Below, piece by piece: positions 37,301-46,779 of a DNA stretch of 64,000 nt. The notes under the pieces are model-generated. The model was not told where the DNA came from. It saw nothing but the letters and a program-made list of their open reading frames with translations, and did no database searches. The stretch comes from Morchella semilibera. Lineage: Eukaryota > Ascomycota > Pezizomycetes > Pezizales > Morchellaceae. Numbering within the stretch: the first letter of the stretch is position 1; each line of letters opens with the position of its first letter. Where the stretch lies: NCBI GenBank assembly GCA_009192285.1, contig WBVU01000003.1:2015973-2079972 (forward strand), written 5' to 3'. The position numbers were made by a program, and so were the translations under genes.

Positions 37301-37700
37301 TGAACTCGGATATCATGAAGCATGGATGGACATCCATTCTCTGTGACTATAAATGTTTATTCCAAGTCTAAATTCCTAAGAAATATTTCTTGCTATCGCC
37401 CATTTTTCAAATTAACAAGGTGTATATATGCTTCAGTGGTAGCATAGGCTGAAGTGGAATCAGGGAAGGAGAAGAGCATACCTCAAATAAAAGGGTGATA
37501 GTGATGTCTTGTATAAGTTGTGGATTTTGACAGTGGCCTGCGACCAGTGAGCAAGAACCATCACAGAGCTAGGTGTTTCCCGATCGCGAGTGAAGTTCCA
37601 AGATGGGTTCATTTGGTTCACAACGTACTATACTCTGTTTGATGCCCGGGGGAGATCCTCACCTTTCCTAACTCATAAGATCCATAAGTTATATCGGTTG
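34329..37700. other. Intergenic, no gene recognised
   Basis: About 3.4 kb without supported coding sequence. The only structure noted is a 15-bp tandem duplication (TTCGAAACGACATCA) at 35455-35484 and an ACATGTA at about 36115. Frames of 60-75 codons on both strands are ordinary for this composition. Confidence 0.45.
35455..35484. repeat. 15-bp tandem duplication
   Basis: TTCGAAACGACATCA occurs twice head to tail without mismatch. Confidence 0.9.
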
Positions 37701-37702
37701 GT

Positions 37703-37730
37703 CCCCCCTCCCCCCTCCCCCCTCCCCCCT
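37703..37730. repeat. (CCCCCCT)4 minisatellite
   Basis: Four perfect 7-base units. The complementary strand has regularly spaced G6 runs, so it could form a G-quadruplex. Confidence 0.9.
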
Positions 37731-38887
37731 TTTCCAATAGTTTGGTGCACAGATGCTCACTCGAAGGACCTAGGATCACTATGGGATAACAGTTATGGTG
37801 GACCGTAGGTGGAGTAGAGGCGGTGATAGCGATGATGATAGTAGCGACGATGGGAACAATGGTAGCCATAGTGTCTGTGCCAATGATGACAAGAAAGAAG
37901 GCGGAGATGACATGGAGGTAGATTGGAGATATACAGGTGTCCTTAAACATGAAAACAACCGCACACATTGAGCCACGTATCACATGTACATGAAGTACAT
38001 GTAATCTTTATATTATATAATCCTTGTATATTGTGCTGGTCAAAGAACGGCGCCGTTTGAATTGGAGTGATAAAGTCTACTGCTAATGGGGGGAACTTAC
38101 TTACTACCAGTGTGCCGACCAACGTGACAGCACAACAACAACAACTACATGCACTACACTCAATCTTCCAGCTACTACAGTGCAAAAAGGCTGTTTCATT
38201 CGATAGTGTTTGGAGTGAGTCCAAGGGTATAAAACCCCTACGGCCATCTCGATTCACCCTACTGACCTAGTTCGACCAGTCACAAAGGTCGCTTATTTGT
38301 TCATGAGTATTCTCGATTGGGCCAATATAGCGCCGCCACCAAGCTTCATCACTGGACAGTTAGCTGCTTCACCGGGGATATCTGCTTTCTCGGATGAAAG
38401 TGTACTCACGCATGTTTAACCTTATTTGGACTTTGTTCTGCCCTACCCCCCCCGAATTGGCCCATGGAATGACCCCGCAGCTAATAACTGCAAAAGTGTA
38501 TTGGTGCGGATATACAGGCTTGAGGTGTATCTTGTTAAGTGACAACTACGTATATCGTCGACTGGAAAAATTTCGTGGGTGATACACTTGCAAGCGATAA
38601 CGGAGTTGAGGTCACCAGGCCAGGGTCACTAGATGCACTAACCACCCAATGCAATTGCAAAGCTTATCACTGGAGAAATCTCATTCTAGTCTTCGCGCGC
38701 CAACAGGGACTACAGCCGGAGAAGCACAGATAAACAAGAGCTTTATACTTTGAGCATTACCTGGTGGTTGGCCGGATAGCTTTAGGCGGGGGGGTGTGTG
38801 GATAGAGGGTGGGCCTTGCATGAACTACCTCAAGAAAAAATGATACCCATCTTTGAGTAAGCTACACATGTACTCGGGTATGTGGGT

Positions 38888-38960
38888 AAGTGATCAGAAT
38901 CTGATAAGTAAATTATAGTGAATATATGCGTGTATTTGCCTTATCAGATTCTAATCACTT
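38888..38960. repeat. Inverted repeat, 21-bp arms (MITE-like hairpin)
   Basis: Arms 38888-38908 (AAGTGATCAGAATCTGATAAG) and 38940-38960 are reverse complements with one mismatch, separated by 31 bases. Confidence 0.8.
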
Positions 38961-39110
38961 TTTGCAACACCCTAGTACTTTCCGGTCCAACCTCTACATA
39001 TATTTTCATTATTATAAACAACTATTACAGAGGACTATATTTGAGAAGCGATAAAACGGAGAAGGAATTATGGTTTATTAAGGTACATAGACTCAAAACT
39101 GTTCTTTATA

Positions 39111-39134
39111 CCCAAAGATACATGTATCTTTGGG
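39111..39134. repeat. Perfect 24-bp palindrome centred on ACATGT
   Basis: The half-site CCCAAAGATACA is followed directly by its exact reverse complement. Confidence 0.9.
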
Positions 39135-40480
39135 GTATCTTGGGGGCAAAACACCCCCGCTCTGTATATCACTCTCTGAGAATATTGTACCTAGTCTAAG
39201 TAAATAATAAATAACTCTCCAGGACTTTCCTCACAGGATATCACTCGCCATCACTCAATCCTTGGACAACAGGCCGACCCACGGCTCTTGCGTGTTACAT
39301 TCGCGGGAGAGAAGAATGCGATGGAATATGAATCCATAATCCGTACATCTTTGTCATATGGTCCTCTGCAAACCCCATACTGAGGTCAATACCCGGATAA
39401 GACCGCCTCTGGCTACGTGGCTAATGAATCTAACAAAAATACCTCAATTAAGTTGTAATACTGTTCTAGAACGTCGGCAAATCTCCTAATTACATCTTTT
39501 GCCCGCGATAGCTGCCGATCGGAGGGGTTTTTACTACATGTAAGTTCGGCGATCTCCTTGGGGGTGGTAGGAGATAAATTTGATGGCTCCCCGCAAAGGC
39601 ACCCTAATTGACCATACAAGGGATTTGTGGTTAAATATAAACAACTCCTCGCGATCGTACTATTCATAAAATACGCTGACAGAGTGTAAAACTAGCCCGC
39701 CGTCACTACAGTATCGGACATCTTGCACACAATTTATGAATTAGCAACCGCAGCAACAACAACAAGATTAAATCCATATTTCACCTGGTAATTAAACTAG
39801 TAAGAATTTGTATCGCGCTAACCACTATTAAATAGCACCTGATACCTAATAATTGCACTGTGTATTCTCTTGCAATTAATAAATTAGTAACAACAAACGT
39901 AAGTACATGTACATACAACTACCTGCCTACATGTAGCTACGCGGTGTGGGGGCGGGGCCAAGCGAGCGAAATCTGCAGCCAAGAGATATTCGGGCGGGAA
40001 TCGAAATATCTAAAGTTAGATAAAGTTAAGTATCATATATCATACCACAATAATCGATATGATATGTGAATTCTAATTCCCACGCGGAATATGGCTACAT
40101 ACCCTTCCGGAAACTCGGTTGTATAGCAGGCTGGCCACTCCTCTTGTTTCGATTTACATCGTCTCCTGGCTAGATATCGATCTCTCTTCTTAACCCCCCT
40201 CAACCAATACCCCCTACGAAATTCGAAAGTCGGGGCATCAATACTTGAACAATCCCAAAGAAAGGGCCGGATTCGATCAAAGCGAGCCACGTCTCAAAGT
40301 ATATACCCATTCGACCAACCCAACCCTTTAGGCATAGGAAGTCAAAGGTGGGGCCCCTTTCTTATACTTTATGAAGTGCCAATTGCAATAGCAACCGTGT
40401 TAGTAATGGCCCGCCGCCGGCGCACCTTAATCACCCCGCGACCAACACCCGTGCGTCCCTCTAAAAGTGGGGTGACGCCC

Positions 40481-40517
40481 AACCCTAACCCTGGCACAAA
40501 TCACGAACCCTAACCCT
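40481..40517. repeat. Two interstitial telomere-type repeats
   Basis: AACCCTAACCCT occurs at 40481-40492 and again at 40506-40517, with 13 bases between them. Confidence 0.85.
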
Positions 40518-41189
40518 GGTAATACCATGTCCCTATATAGGCGTGTAGTTTCATAAAGTCCTGGACAGGGCTGGGTCTGCACTATCAACAACATGCATGC
40601 ATATGGACCAAGATCGCGCCGACCGACATGGTCCAGGATGTCATGTCACGCCCGCGGAGTATCGGGGGGGGGAAGGCTGTGTGGACCAGGCCGGACCTGG
40701 GGAGGTGTGAGCGGGGTGGGAGCGGGGGAGGGAGGACTTGTGGTACTTGGTCAAGGGGAGGGTCAAGCACTTGAGTACCTATAATACGTGCTGTTAAGGG
40801 TCAAGGTCAAGCCAGGGTCATCATGCTGTTTACCACATGTTATATGTTCGTCCCAACTCTACACATCTTGCCATGGGGTCGGGTGGGGGGCATCATGAAT
40901 GAATGAATGACTCAGGTATGTAAAATATTATTATTATATTATTGCTATATTAATGGGGAAACTATGTAGAGTAGGAGGAACGGGGTTATAAGACGATCAA
41001 GTGCTGTTATAATAACTACACGGTGAGGTGAGGTGATGTGAGGTGATGTATATATATATACTTATTGTAGCAGGCGCGCGTTATTAACTCGTGTCACGTT
41101 ATATGAAAGTGAATGATTCTCTTGTACCCGTGAACCCGTGAACAACAAATTTTATGAATGCAATGCACTTTCATGATCATTGCCTACAA

Positions 41190-41229
41190 ACACTCACTCA
41201 CTCACTCACTCTCTCTCTCTCTCTCTCTC
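41190..41229. repeat. (CTCA)n followed by (CT)n microsatellite
   Basis: About five CTCA/ACTC units pass directly into about ten CT dinucleotides. It lies downstream (3') of the ceramidase stop codon. Confidence 0.85.
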
Positions 41230-41581
41230 AGATGACACGCACAACACAATCTCGCAGTCTCACAATAACAGTCATATGCCCCCCCCCCCCCATATCTCCA
41301 TCAGCATTCCAGTCATCGCGGTCTAAGAAAAAAACTAAAGGGAGTACACAATTCAATTTTTACCCCCCTGCATCCTCCAGAGCCACCATTCGCCGCCACA
41401 GGATCACCAATAATCACTCGCCCTACTCCGCCGCACCGGTAACCGCAACCGCACCATACCCGCCATTGTCGCCGCCGCCACTTGCGTCGTCCACCAGTAA
41501 CGGTGCTGTATTCTCTGCAAACAAAACAAAAACAAGCAAGCAAGCCGAAATTCGTCAACACACACTCACTCACTCAACGCA

Positions 41582-41791
41582 CTACAAGCACTTTTTCGCC
41601 ATGGGACTCATACTTCTCCTAGAGACGCGGGGGAACATGATGATGTAACCCTTATCGCTGTACTCCCAGTCGTCCTGCAGGCCGTTGATGTGCACGTGGA
41701 GGTACTCGACAAACACCAGGAAGCAGTAGACGCCGACTCCCGTCAGGAGATGCCACCTATAGTAACACATATCAGTCAGGCAGGACAGACA

Positions 41792-41842
<51 letters not shown>

Positions 41843-42991
41843 GGGAGAGGGGGTGAGTCAGTCAGTCAGTCAGTCAGTTAGTCAGTTAGTCAGAGAGGAT
41901 CCCACAACGCACCATCCATGCAGCTCCAGCACAAAGCCCACGGGCATGCCCGTCCACTCGCGCAACCCCCTCAACCACGCACAGGCCCCATCGTCGACCA
42001 GCCACAGGGCGAAGCCCGCGACGAAGGTGGTAGCACCGACGGTGGCGAGCTTGCGCATGTCGTGCAGCGCGGCCTGGTCCGCGACCTGTGTGCGCATCAG
42101 CCAGACGGTGCGGAAGAAGACGCAGGCAATCTGACAGCCAAAGACGACACGCTGCGGAGTCGAGTCGCCGAGGAGGTAGTGCGCCACGGTCAGCGCTGCG
42201 AGGGTCACGATCAGGATGAGGGCTAGAAGACGGCGGGTGCTGGTGGGAAGTTGGAACGACCAGATGGTGTACAGGACCATGGAGGTGGAGTAGAGCATCG
42301 AGAGCTCATCGACTGTGAGTGGTTTGGGGGAGTTAGACGTTGGCTGTGCTAGCTGGTATGGAAGAGGGGGGGAGAGGACCCATCTGCATGGTATATTTGA
42401 GCGTCGCATGAAAGAGAACAGAACCAATTCCAACGCCGGCGTACACGGCGTACGTTGTGACGAAGAGGGCGTCCTTTTCTTCTCGAAGAGCCTTGATGAG
42501 TCCGTATGCGGCCAGATAGACTATACATTTTTTTTTCACACGCACGCACCAATCAACCAAAACAATTTTTACAGAGATGTGGGAGGATTTTATCATATTC
42601 ATGTTTTCTTTTTCTTTCTTTTTTCTTTTGCTTCATACCATAGAGAACATTTGTGAGAGTATTGACAAACTCTGCAATATAGGGCGTGATGTAATAATCC
42701 TACATGTAGTTCCGGTATAAGTAAGTATATATACAGATATATATATATTCATTGATATCATCATGATTTGAATTTAATTAATATGATGATTGGGTGGGTT
42801 AGGGTTCTGTTACTATCTCGCAGAAGCTGTGGTTGTGAGAGATTATCAGTTATGTTATGTAATCAACGTGTGTGTGTGTGGGCCTGAGGGGACGCAGACA
42901 GAACAGACGCGACGTACTTGACTGTCGATGTTACGGGACCCCAAGCAGACTCGTACTGATGCCCGTATGGCCAACTGAAATGGCGAGTCAT
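41582..42991 (-). CDS. Alkaline ceramidase, seven-TM (YPC1/YDC1 type)
   Basis: Alkaline ceramidases cleave ceramide or phytoceramide to a sphingoid base and fatty acid in the ER/Golgi. Six exons: 42918-42991, 42814-42826, 42639-42699, 42380-42520, 41913-42312 and 41582-41756 (864 nt, 287 aa, typical length). Family motifs in order: YESAWGPVTSTV, NFCEIDYYITPYIAEF, EFVNTLTNVLY, SVLFHATLKYTMQ, VDELSMLYSTSMVLY and ELHGWWHLLTGVGVYC. The His residues in LFHATL and HGWWH are the metal ligands of the family. Exon 2 is a 13-base micro-exon that supplies FCEI and restores phase between exons 1 and 3. The fourth intron has a weak GTCCTC donor. The fifth intron (41757-41912) is filled with tetranucleotide repeats. 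Gene and reading frame are intact. The gene ends without a KKxx retrieval signal (last residues MAKKCL). Confidence 0.92.
41793..41890. repeat. (CAGA)n and (GTCA)n microsatellites inside a ceramidase intron
   Basis: About twelve CAGA units (41793-41842) are followed by about six GTCA/GTTA units (41855-41890). Both lie within the intron 41757-41912, so copy-number change would alter intron length, not the protein. Confidence 0.9.
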
Positions 42992-43001
42992 TTAATATAC
43001 A

Positions 43002-43038
43002 GTAGTAGTAGTAGTAGTAGTAATAATAATAGTAATAA
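43002..43038. repeat. (TAG)n/(TAA)n microsatellite
   Basis: Seven TAG/AGT units pass into TAATAATAATAGTAATAAT. It lies 10-45 bases upstream of the ceramidase ATG (minus strand), within its presumed leader or core promoter. Confidence 0.85.
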
Positions 43039-43400
43039 TTGTAATTGATGAATGGGAGTGCCTAAGCGAGAAATTAGTGATATTGTTCTTGCTTGTTCCA
43101 CTCGAGATGGGGGATTACAATACCGATGGATGTATGGATGGGGGGGGGATGTATGGATGGGATGGTGAATGCTCTCTCTCTCTGTATGTATGTAGGAGAG
43201 AAAGGAGAGTGGAGTGGAGTAGATAGAAAGAGAAAGAAAAGGTTGCAGTTGCCCTGCTCTCAGTCCTCGCCGGTTATGATGATGTAAAGGTGGTTACATC
43301 TGTGATCTACGCAGTTGTAATTCTCGACCCAATCAACGATGAATACCGGATACAATGGATACATGGGCAGTACTCTTACTATTTGATGGACAGTAGAGTA
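43039..43400. other. Upstream flank of the ceramidase gene
   Basis: About 360 bases containing a GATGGATG-like repeat, a G9 run at about 43140 and AG-rich DNA. No gene is seen. It ends at the target-site TA of the Tc1/mariner element. Confidence 0.5.
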
Positions 43401-44970
43401 CTCCCGATTTCACAACGCTTTTGAACACGACCGGGTCTGCATGGGGAAATATGCGGGTTGAACTATAGAATAAAATAATGAGAACAGGTAACGGCTAGAA
43501 GTTGAAATTGTTTCCACCCCCGTCTGCAATACATGCTTCGATCCTGCTAGACATGGACTCAATATATTGATTTATCTTTTCCACAGGATAGTTTTTCCAT
43601 TCATCCTCTACTAATTCCCTAATTCTTTTTGCTGTAAAGTTCCACTTTAACTTGATTTTGATACTGTCCTTCATATCCTTCCATATAGTCTCGATAGGAT
43701 TCAAATCAGGAGAATTGGCAGGCCATTCTAACTTTTGAAGATCAAGTCTTCTTCTAAATTCATGTTGATAATGATGTCTGTGAGCTGGAGCATTGTCTTC
43801 CATAATTACCATTTCTGGGCGAATATCCTTCATTTTCAAAGCTAGCGGAAATAGAAAGGGTTTTAATATCCTTTCCCGATAGATATACCAATCAATTCCT
43901 CCATTTCTCGATGCATCCCTAAGTCTCAACTCAGGTATATATTCCGGCTTTTGTCTCATCTCTACCAACCATTCATATTCTCTAAGCTCAGCCTCGTATT
44001 CTAGCTGTAATGCGATTATGGCGGCTGCTTTTTCTTTGACTGTTTCGTAGGGAGTTTTATAGACGTGGTATGGAAGATCACTGCCTTATAGCTATTAGCT
44101 ATATAATCTTTATATGTGGATATCAAGTTTCTTACCACCAAAACCATATATAATAGCACCCCATATCATAACAGTAGCTCCACCATGAAATTTCCTATCA
44201 AGATTACGGGGAATATAGGCTTCACCCGGGCGCCGTAGCACTCCCCTAGTATTTCTAGAACGTAGATTGCTTGTCTCAAAATATGACTCGTCTGTAAAAA
44301 TAACGTCCTCCCAATTTTGATGCCGATACTTATAGCAGAAAGCTAATCTCGCATTTTTGTGTTTATCGCTCATTAAAGGCTTTTTCTTAGGCTTCCTCCT
44401 TCTAATATTATCAGATGCGAGCGTCTTGATAATTGTATTAACACAAACATCTAGTCCTGCCTCTGCTCCCAGCTCAGCAAATGGCTTCCGGCAGTGTTCT
44501 GCATCCTGCAAAGCTAGGTCGATCAACCTCTGTCTTTCCTCATCGGATAGTTTGCGCCTCCCTTTTACTGCAGTAGGGTCTGGCCTAACATTCTCCAGTG
44601 CGCAAAGGTCAGGGTTTCCTGTTACTTGAGATCTGCTCTTCGCTTTACTAATAATACTTGAGCATGTACTCAGTCCAACCTTTATACAATTAGCTAACTA
44701 CCCGAGCATAGTATTCAGACATACACACCTTTGTGAGATCAGAGATCTCTCTTAATGACATCTTTCTATCGCCCTCAAGCAGAGAGTATCCTACAACCTG
44801 ACCTCGCTTCGAGAGAGAAGTGGTCTTTGATTTTATAAATGGTATCATGGTTATGTATCGTGATACTCACAACCCACTGGGATGCGTTTGCAGCTTTTAT
44901 TGAGCCTCAACCCGCCAAGCTAACTTTCATGCAGACCCGGTCGTGTTCGAAAACGTTGTGAAATCGGGAG
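43401..44970 (-). mobile_element. Complete Tc1/mariner-type DNA transposon, 1570 bp
   Basis: Terminal inverted repeats of about 43 bases begin CTCCCGATTTCACAACG at 43401 and end with the reverse complement at 44970, with only two mismatches (in the C/T positions near base 18-23). Both ends are flanked by TA (43399-43400 and 44971-44972), the target duplication of this superfamily. The repeats enclose an uninterrupted transposase gene on the minus strand. Near-identical TIRs and an open gene suggest a recent insertion. The insertion lies between the ceramidase promoter and the MFS gene terminator and disrupts neither gene. Confidence 0.93.
43495..44848 (-). CDS. Tc1/mariner DD34E transposase, intact with two introns
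   Basis: Cuts and pastes the element that carries it. Three exons: 44729-44848, 44136-44679 and 43495-44084 (1254 nt, 417 aa). Introns are 49 and 51 bases: GTGTGT...TATAAAG and GTAAGA...TATAAG. The N-terminal HTH region (KMSLREISDLTKVGLSTC) should bind the TIR; a second Lys/Arg-rich helix follows (RRKLSDEERQRLIDLAL). Catalytic triad: Asp in FTDESYF, Asp in IMEDNAPAH, and Glu in NSPDLNPIETIW, with 34 residues between the second Asp and the Glu. The conserved WGAI motif is present. No stop or frameshift was found once introns are removed, so it may encode an active enzyme. The weak point is the introns, which are inferred from signals and phase. Confidence 0.92.
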
Positions 44971-44972
44971 TA

Positions 44973-45346
44973 TATAGGGATATACATACATCATATCATG
45001 TAATTACAATTGGGAATAGAGAGTACTACAGACTACAGTACCATTGTACAGAGTAGTCGCCTTTAATTAGAGCCGCATACTCAGGATTGCATCTTGTATG
45101 TCTACATACAGAGTGATATATTAAACATTCATTCTTCTTAATTTATTTACATAGAAAAACAATATCGCCAAACTCCAAGAGACATAGGAAAAAAAAAACA
45201 AAAAAAACAAATGAAAACCCCAAAAGCTGTAGGTAAGTAAGTATGATGTAAATATACAACAACCCGCGAATCCCAGATCCCAGGTCAATCCTTGTTAAAT
45301 CCCCTAACCCTCATCATCACCATCACCATCATCATCGATCTCTTCT
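44973..45346. other. Spacer between the transposon and the MFS gene
   Basis: AT-rich 374 bases with A runs at about 45188, a CCCTAACCCT unit at about 45302 and a (CAT)n-like tract at 45311-45336. It contains the 3' flank of the MFS gene and no gene. Confidence 0.5.
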
Positions 45347-46779
45347 TCACATCTTCACCTTTAATTTGAACCCCGTCTTCGCAAATCTCGCCGCCATCAA
45401 AAGAATCCCACTAACTACCAATAATACTCCGCAGAATGTCTGCGCCCACACATAATCTCCGTCCACCGCCTCGATTAGCGTACCGCAGATTGGTGGTCCA
45501 ACAACGCACCCAAAGCTCACAACCGTAAAGCTCATCCCCATCCGAGTCCCCGCCTTTGCTGGATCATTCGTAAGTGCTGCCACGCTCGCGGGGAATAGCG
45601 CCTGAACACCTGCTGCAAAGATTCCGTACACAACGGCAAACGCAATGAGTCCCTGGAACGTCTCGACCGTCATCCAGCACACGATGATCACTCCGGTGCA
45701 GATTGTGATGGGTGAAAATACGTTGAGGATTCCCGTGTAGCGGTCGGCTATGTAGGCGGGCAGGACACGGCCGATCAAACCAACGGCGTTCATGATGATG
45801 AGCGAGTTGAAGGCGGTGGCGTTGCTCATGCCGATGGAGAGGGCGTAGGTGCCAGCGTAGTAGAAGGCAAAGTAAATTCCACAAAACATGAGGAAACTCG
45901 CTATTTTTTTCTATATCAGCATCACTGCGTTTTCCGATACATACTAGAGGGAATTGACTTACCAGTCAAAAACAGAATATACGACAGCTCCCGGAACGCC
46001 CCCCATTCAATCAACGGACCCCGTCACTCTCGGTGGGACTCTTGTCCTGTACAATGCACTCGCCAACAGAAGCGTCGCCAAACACACAAACCCCATACAC
46101 CTCATCGTCCAAGGGAACCCAATGGTCGGGATCAAGTATTGCGCCATCAACGGATATACCACACCGCCCGTCACGCTCCCCGTCGTTGCGAGCCCGACGG
46201 CCACCCCGCGCCACTGCCTGAAATACGTGCTCATGACCGAGAGCCCCGCGCAGAACATCAACCCGTTCCCAAGACCGCTGCATACACCTTGCGCGAGGAA
46301 GAACTGCCAGTACTGCGAACACACCGACGTCAAGAACATGCTAAGAACCTGGAGGAAAACACCAGCGCTGTAGATGAGGCGGAAGTATCCGGCGTCGGTT
46401 GCACGCCCACCAAAGACGCCGACAAAGAAGAGGAGGAAGACCTGCATGGAGCCGATCCAGGAGATTGTGGAACGCTGCTCATGGAGGATTGTGCCGTAGT
46501 ATGTTTGGAAGACACCAAAGGACTGGGAATCATGTTAGTATGTCATGGATGGGTTGGGGTGGGGGGTGGGTGGATGGATAGACATACGGCAATGATACCC
46601 CATGAGTTCATGACTGTGAGATGGGTTGCGAGTACAACCAGCCAAGCACGGAGACCACCATCGGGTGGTGGTGTGGGACGCTGCTGCTTCTCGTTCTCGG
46701 GACGGTAGATTAGCTCAAGCTGCGAGATTGCCGACTCTGCAACGCTATACTGCGAATAGTTTGCACCGTATGGGTCCAT
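45347..46779 (-). CDS. MFS monocarboxylate-type transporter, one-base frame break
   Basis: Members of this group (MCH/MCT-like) move small carboxylates or related solutes across membranes; the substrate cannot be predicted. Exons: 46588-46779, 45963-46522 and 45347-45900, about 434 aa. The start ATG at 46779 gives a polar N-tail followed by the family signature PPPDGGLRAW. Helices follow with SFGVFQTYY, GVCSGLGNGLMF, RQWRGVAVGLATTG, GLYFA-like CGIYFAFYYAGTYA and GRVLPAYIADRYTG. Between CRVPPRV and WGAFRELSYILFL the frame shifts by one base: the expected TGPLIEWGAF reads correctly only if one base of the GGGGTCC at about 46016-46025 (minus) is ignored. With that, length and topology are normal. 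The break could be a consensus error. The intron 46523-46587 has a perfect TACTAAC branch point. Confidence 0.85.

Larger units (their letters stand above)
37731..41581. other. Intergenic with hairpins, teloboxes and microsatellites
   Basis: No gene supported. Minus-strand frames at 37618-37983 (two greasy segments, no ATG at its 5' limit) and 39413-39667 (84 codons) lack further evidence. The stretch holds hairpins at 38888-38960 and 39111-39134, two telomere-type repeats at 40481-40517 and a (CTCA)n/(CT)n microsatellite at 41190-41229. Confidence 0.45.

Noticed and set aside
37618-37983. 121-codon minus-strand frame with hydrophobic stretches
   Set aside because: There is no ATG at its 5' limit, it runs through the (CCCCCCT)4 minisatellite, and there is no family resemblance.
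39413-39667. 84-codon minus-strand frame with ATG
   Set aside because: No domain, promoter or splice partner; length is within chance expectation for the local composition.
40481-40517. Chromosome end or telomere
   Set aside because: There are only two short interrupted AACCCTAACCCT units with unrelated DNA on both sides; this is interstitial.
42315-42656. 113-codon plus-strand frame
   Set aside because: It is antisense to ceramidase exons 3-4 and the intervening introns.
45954-46708. Two long plus-strand frames across the MFS gene
   Set aside because: Both lie antisense to exons with clear MFS signatures and reflect GC-rich third positions.
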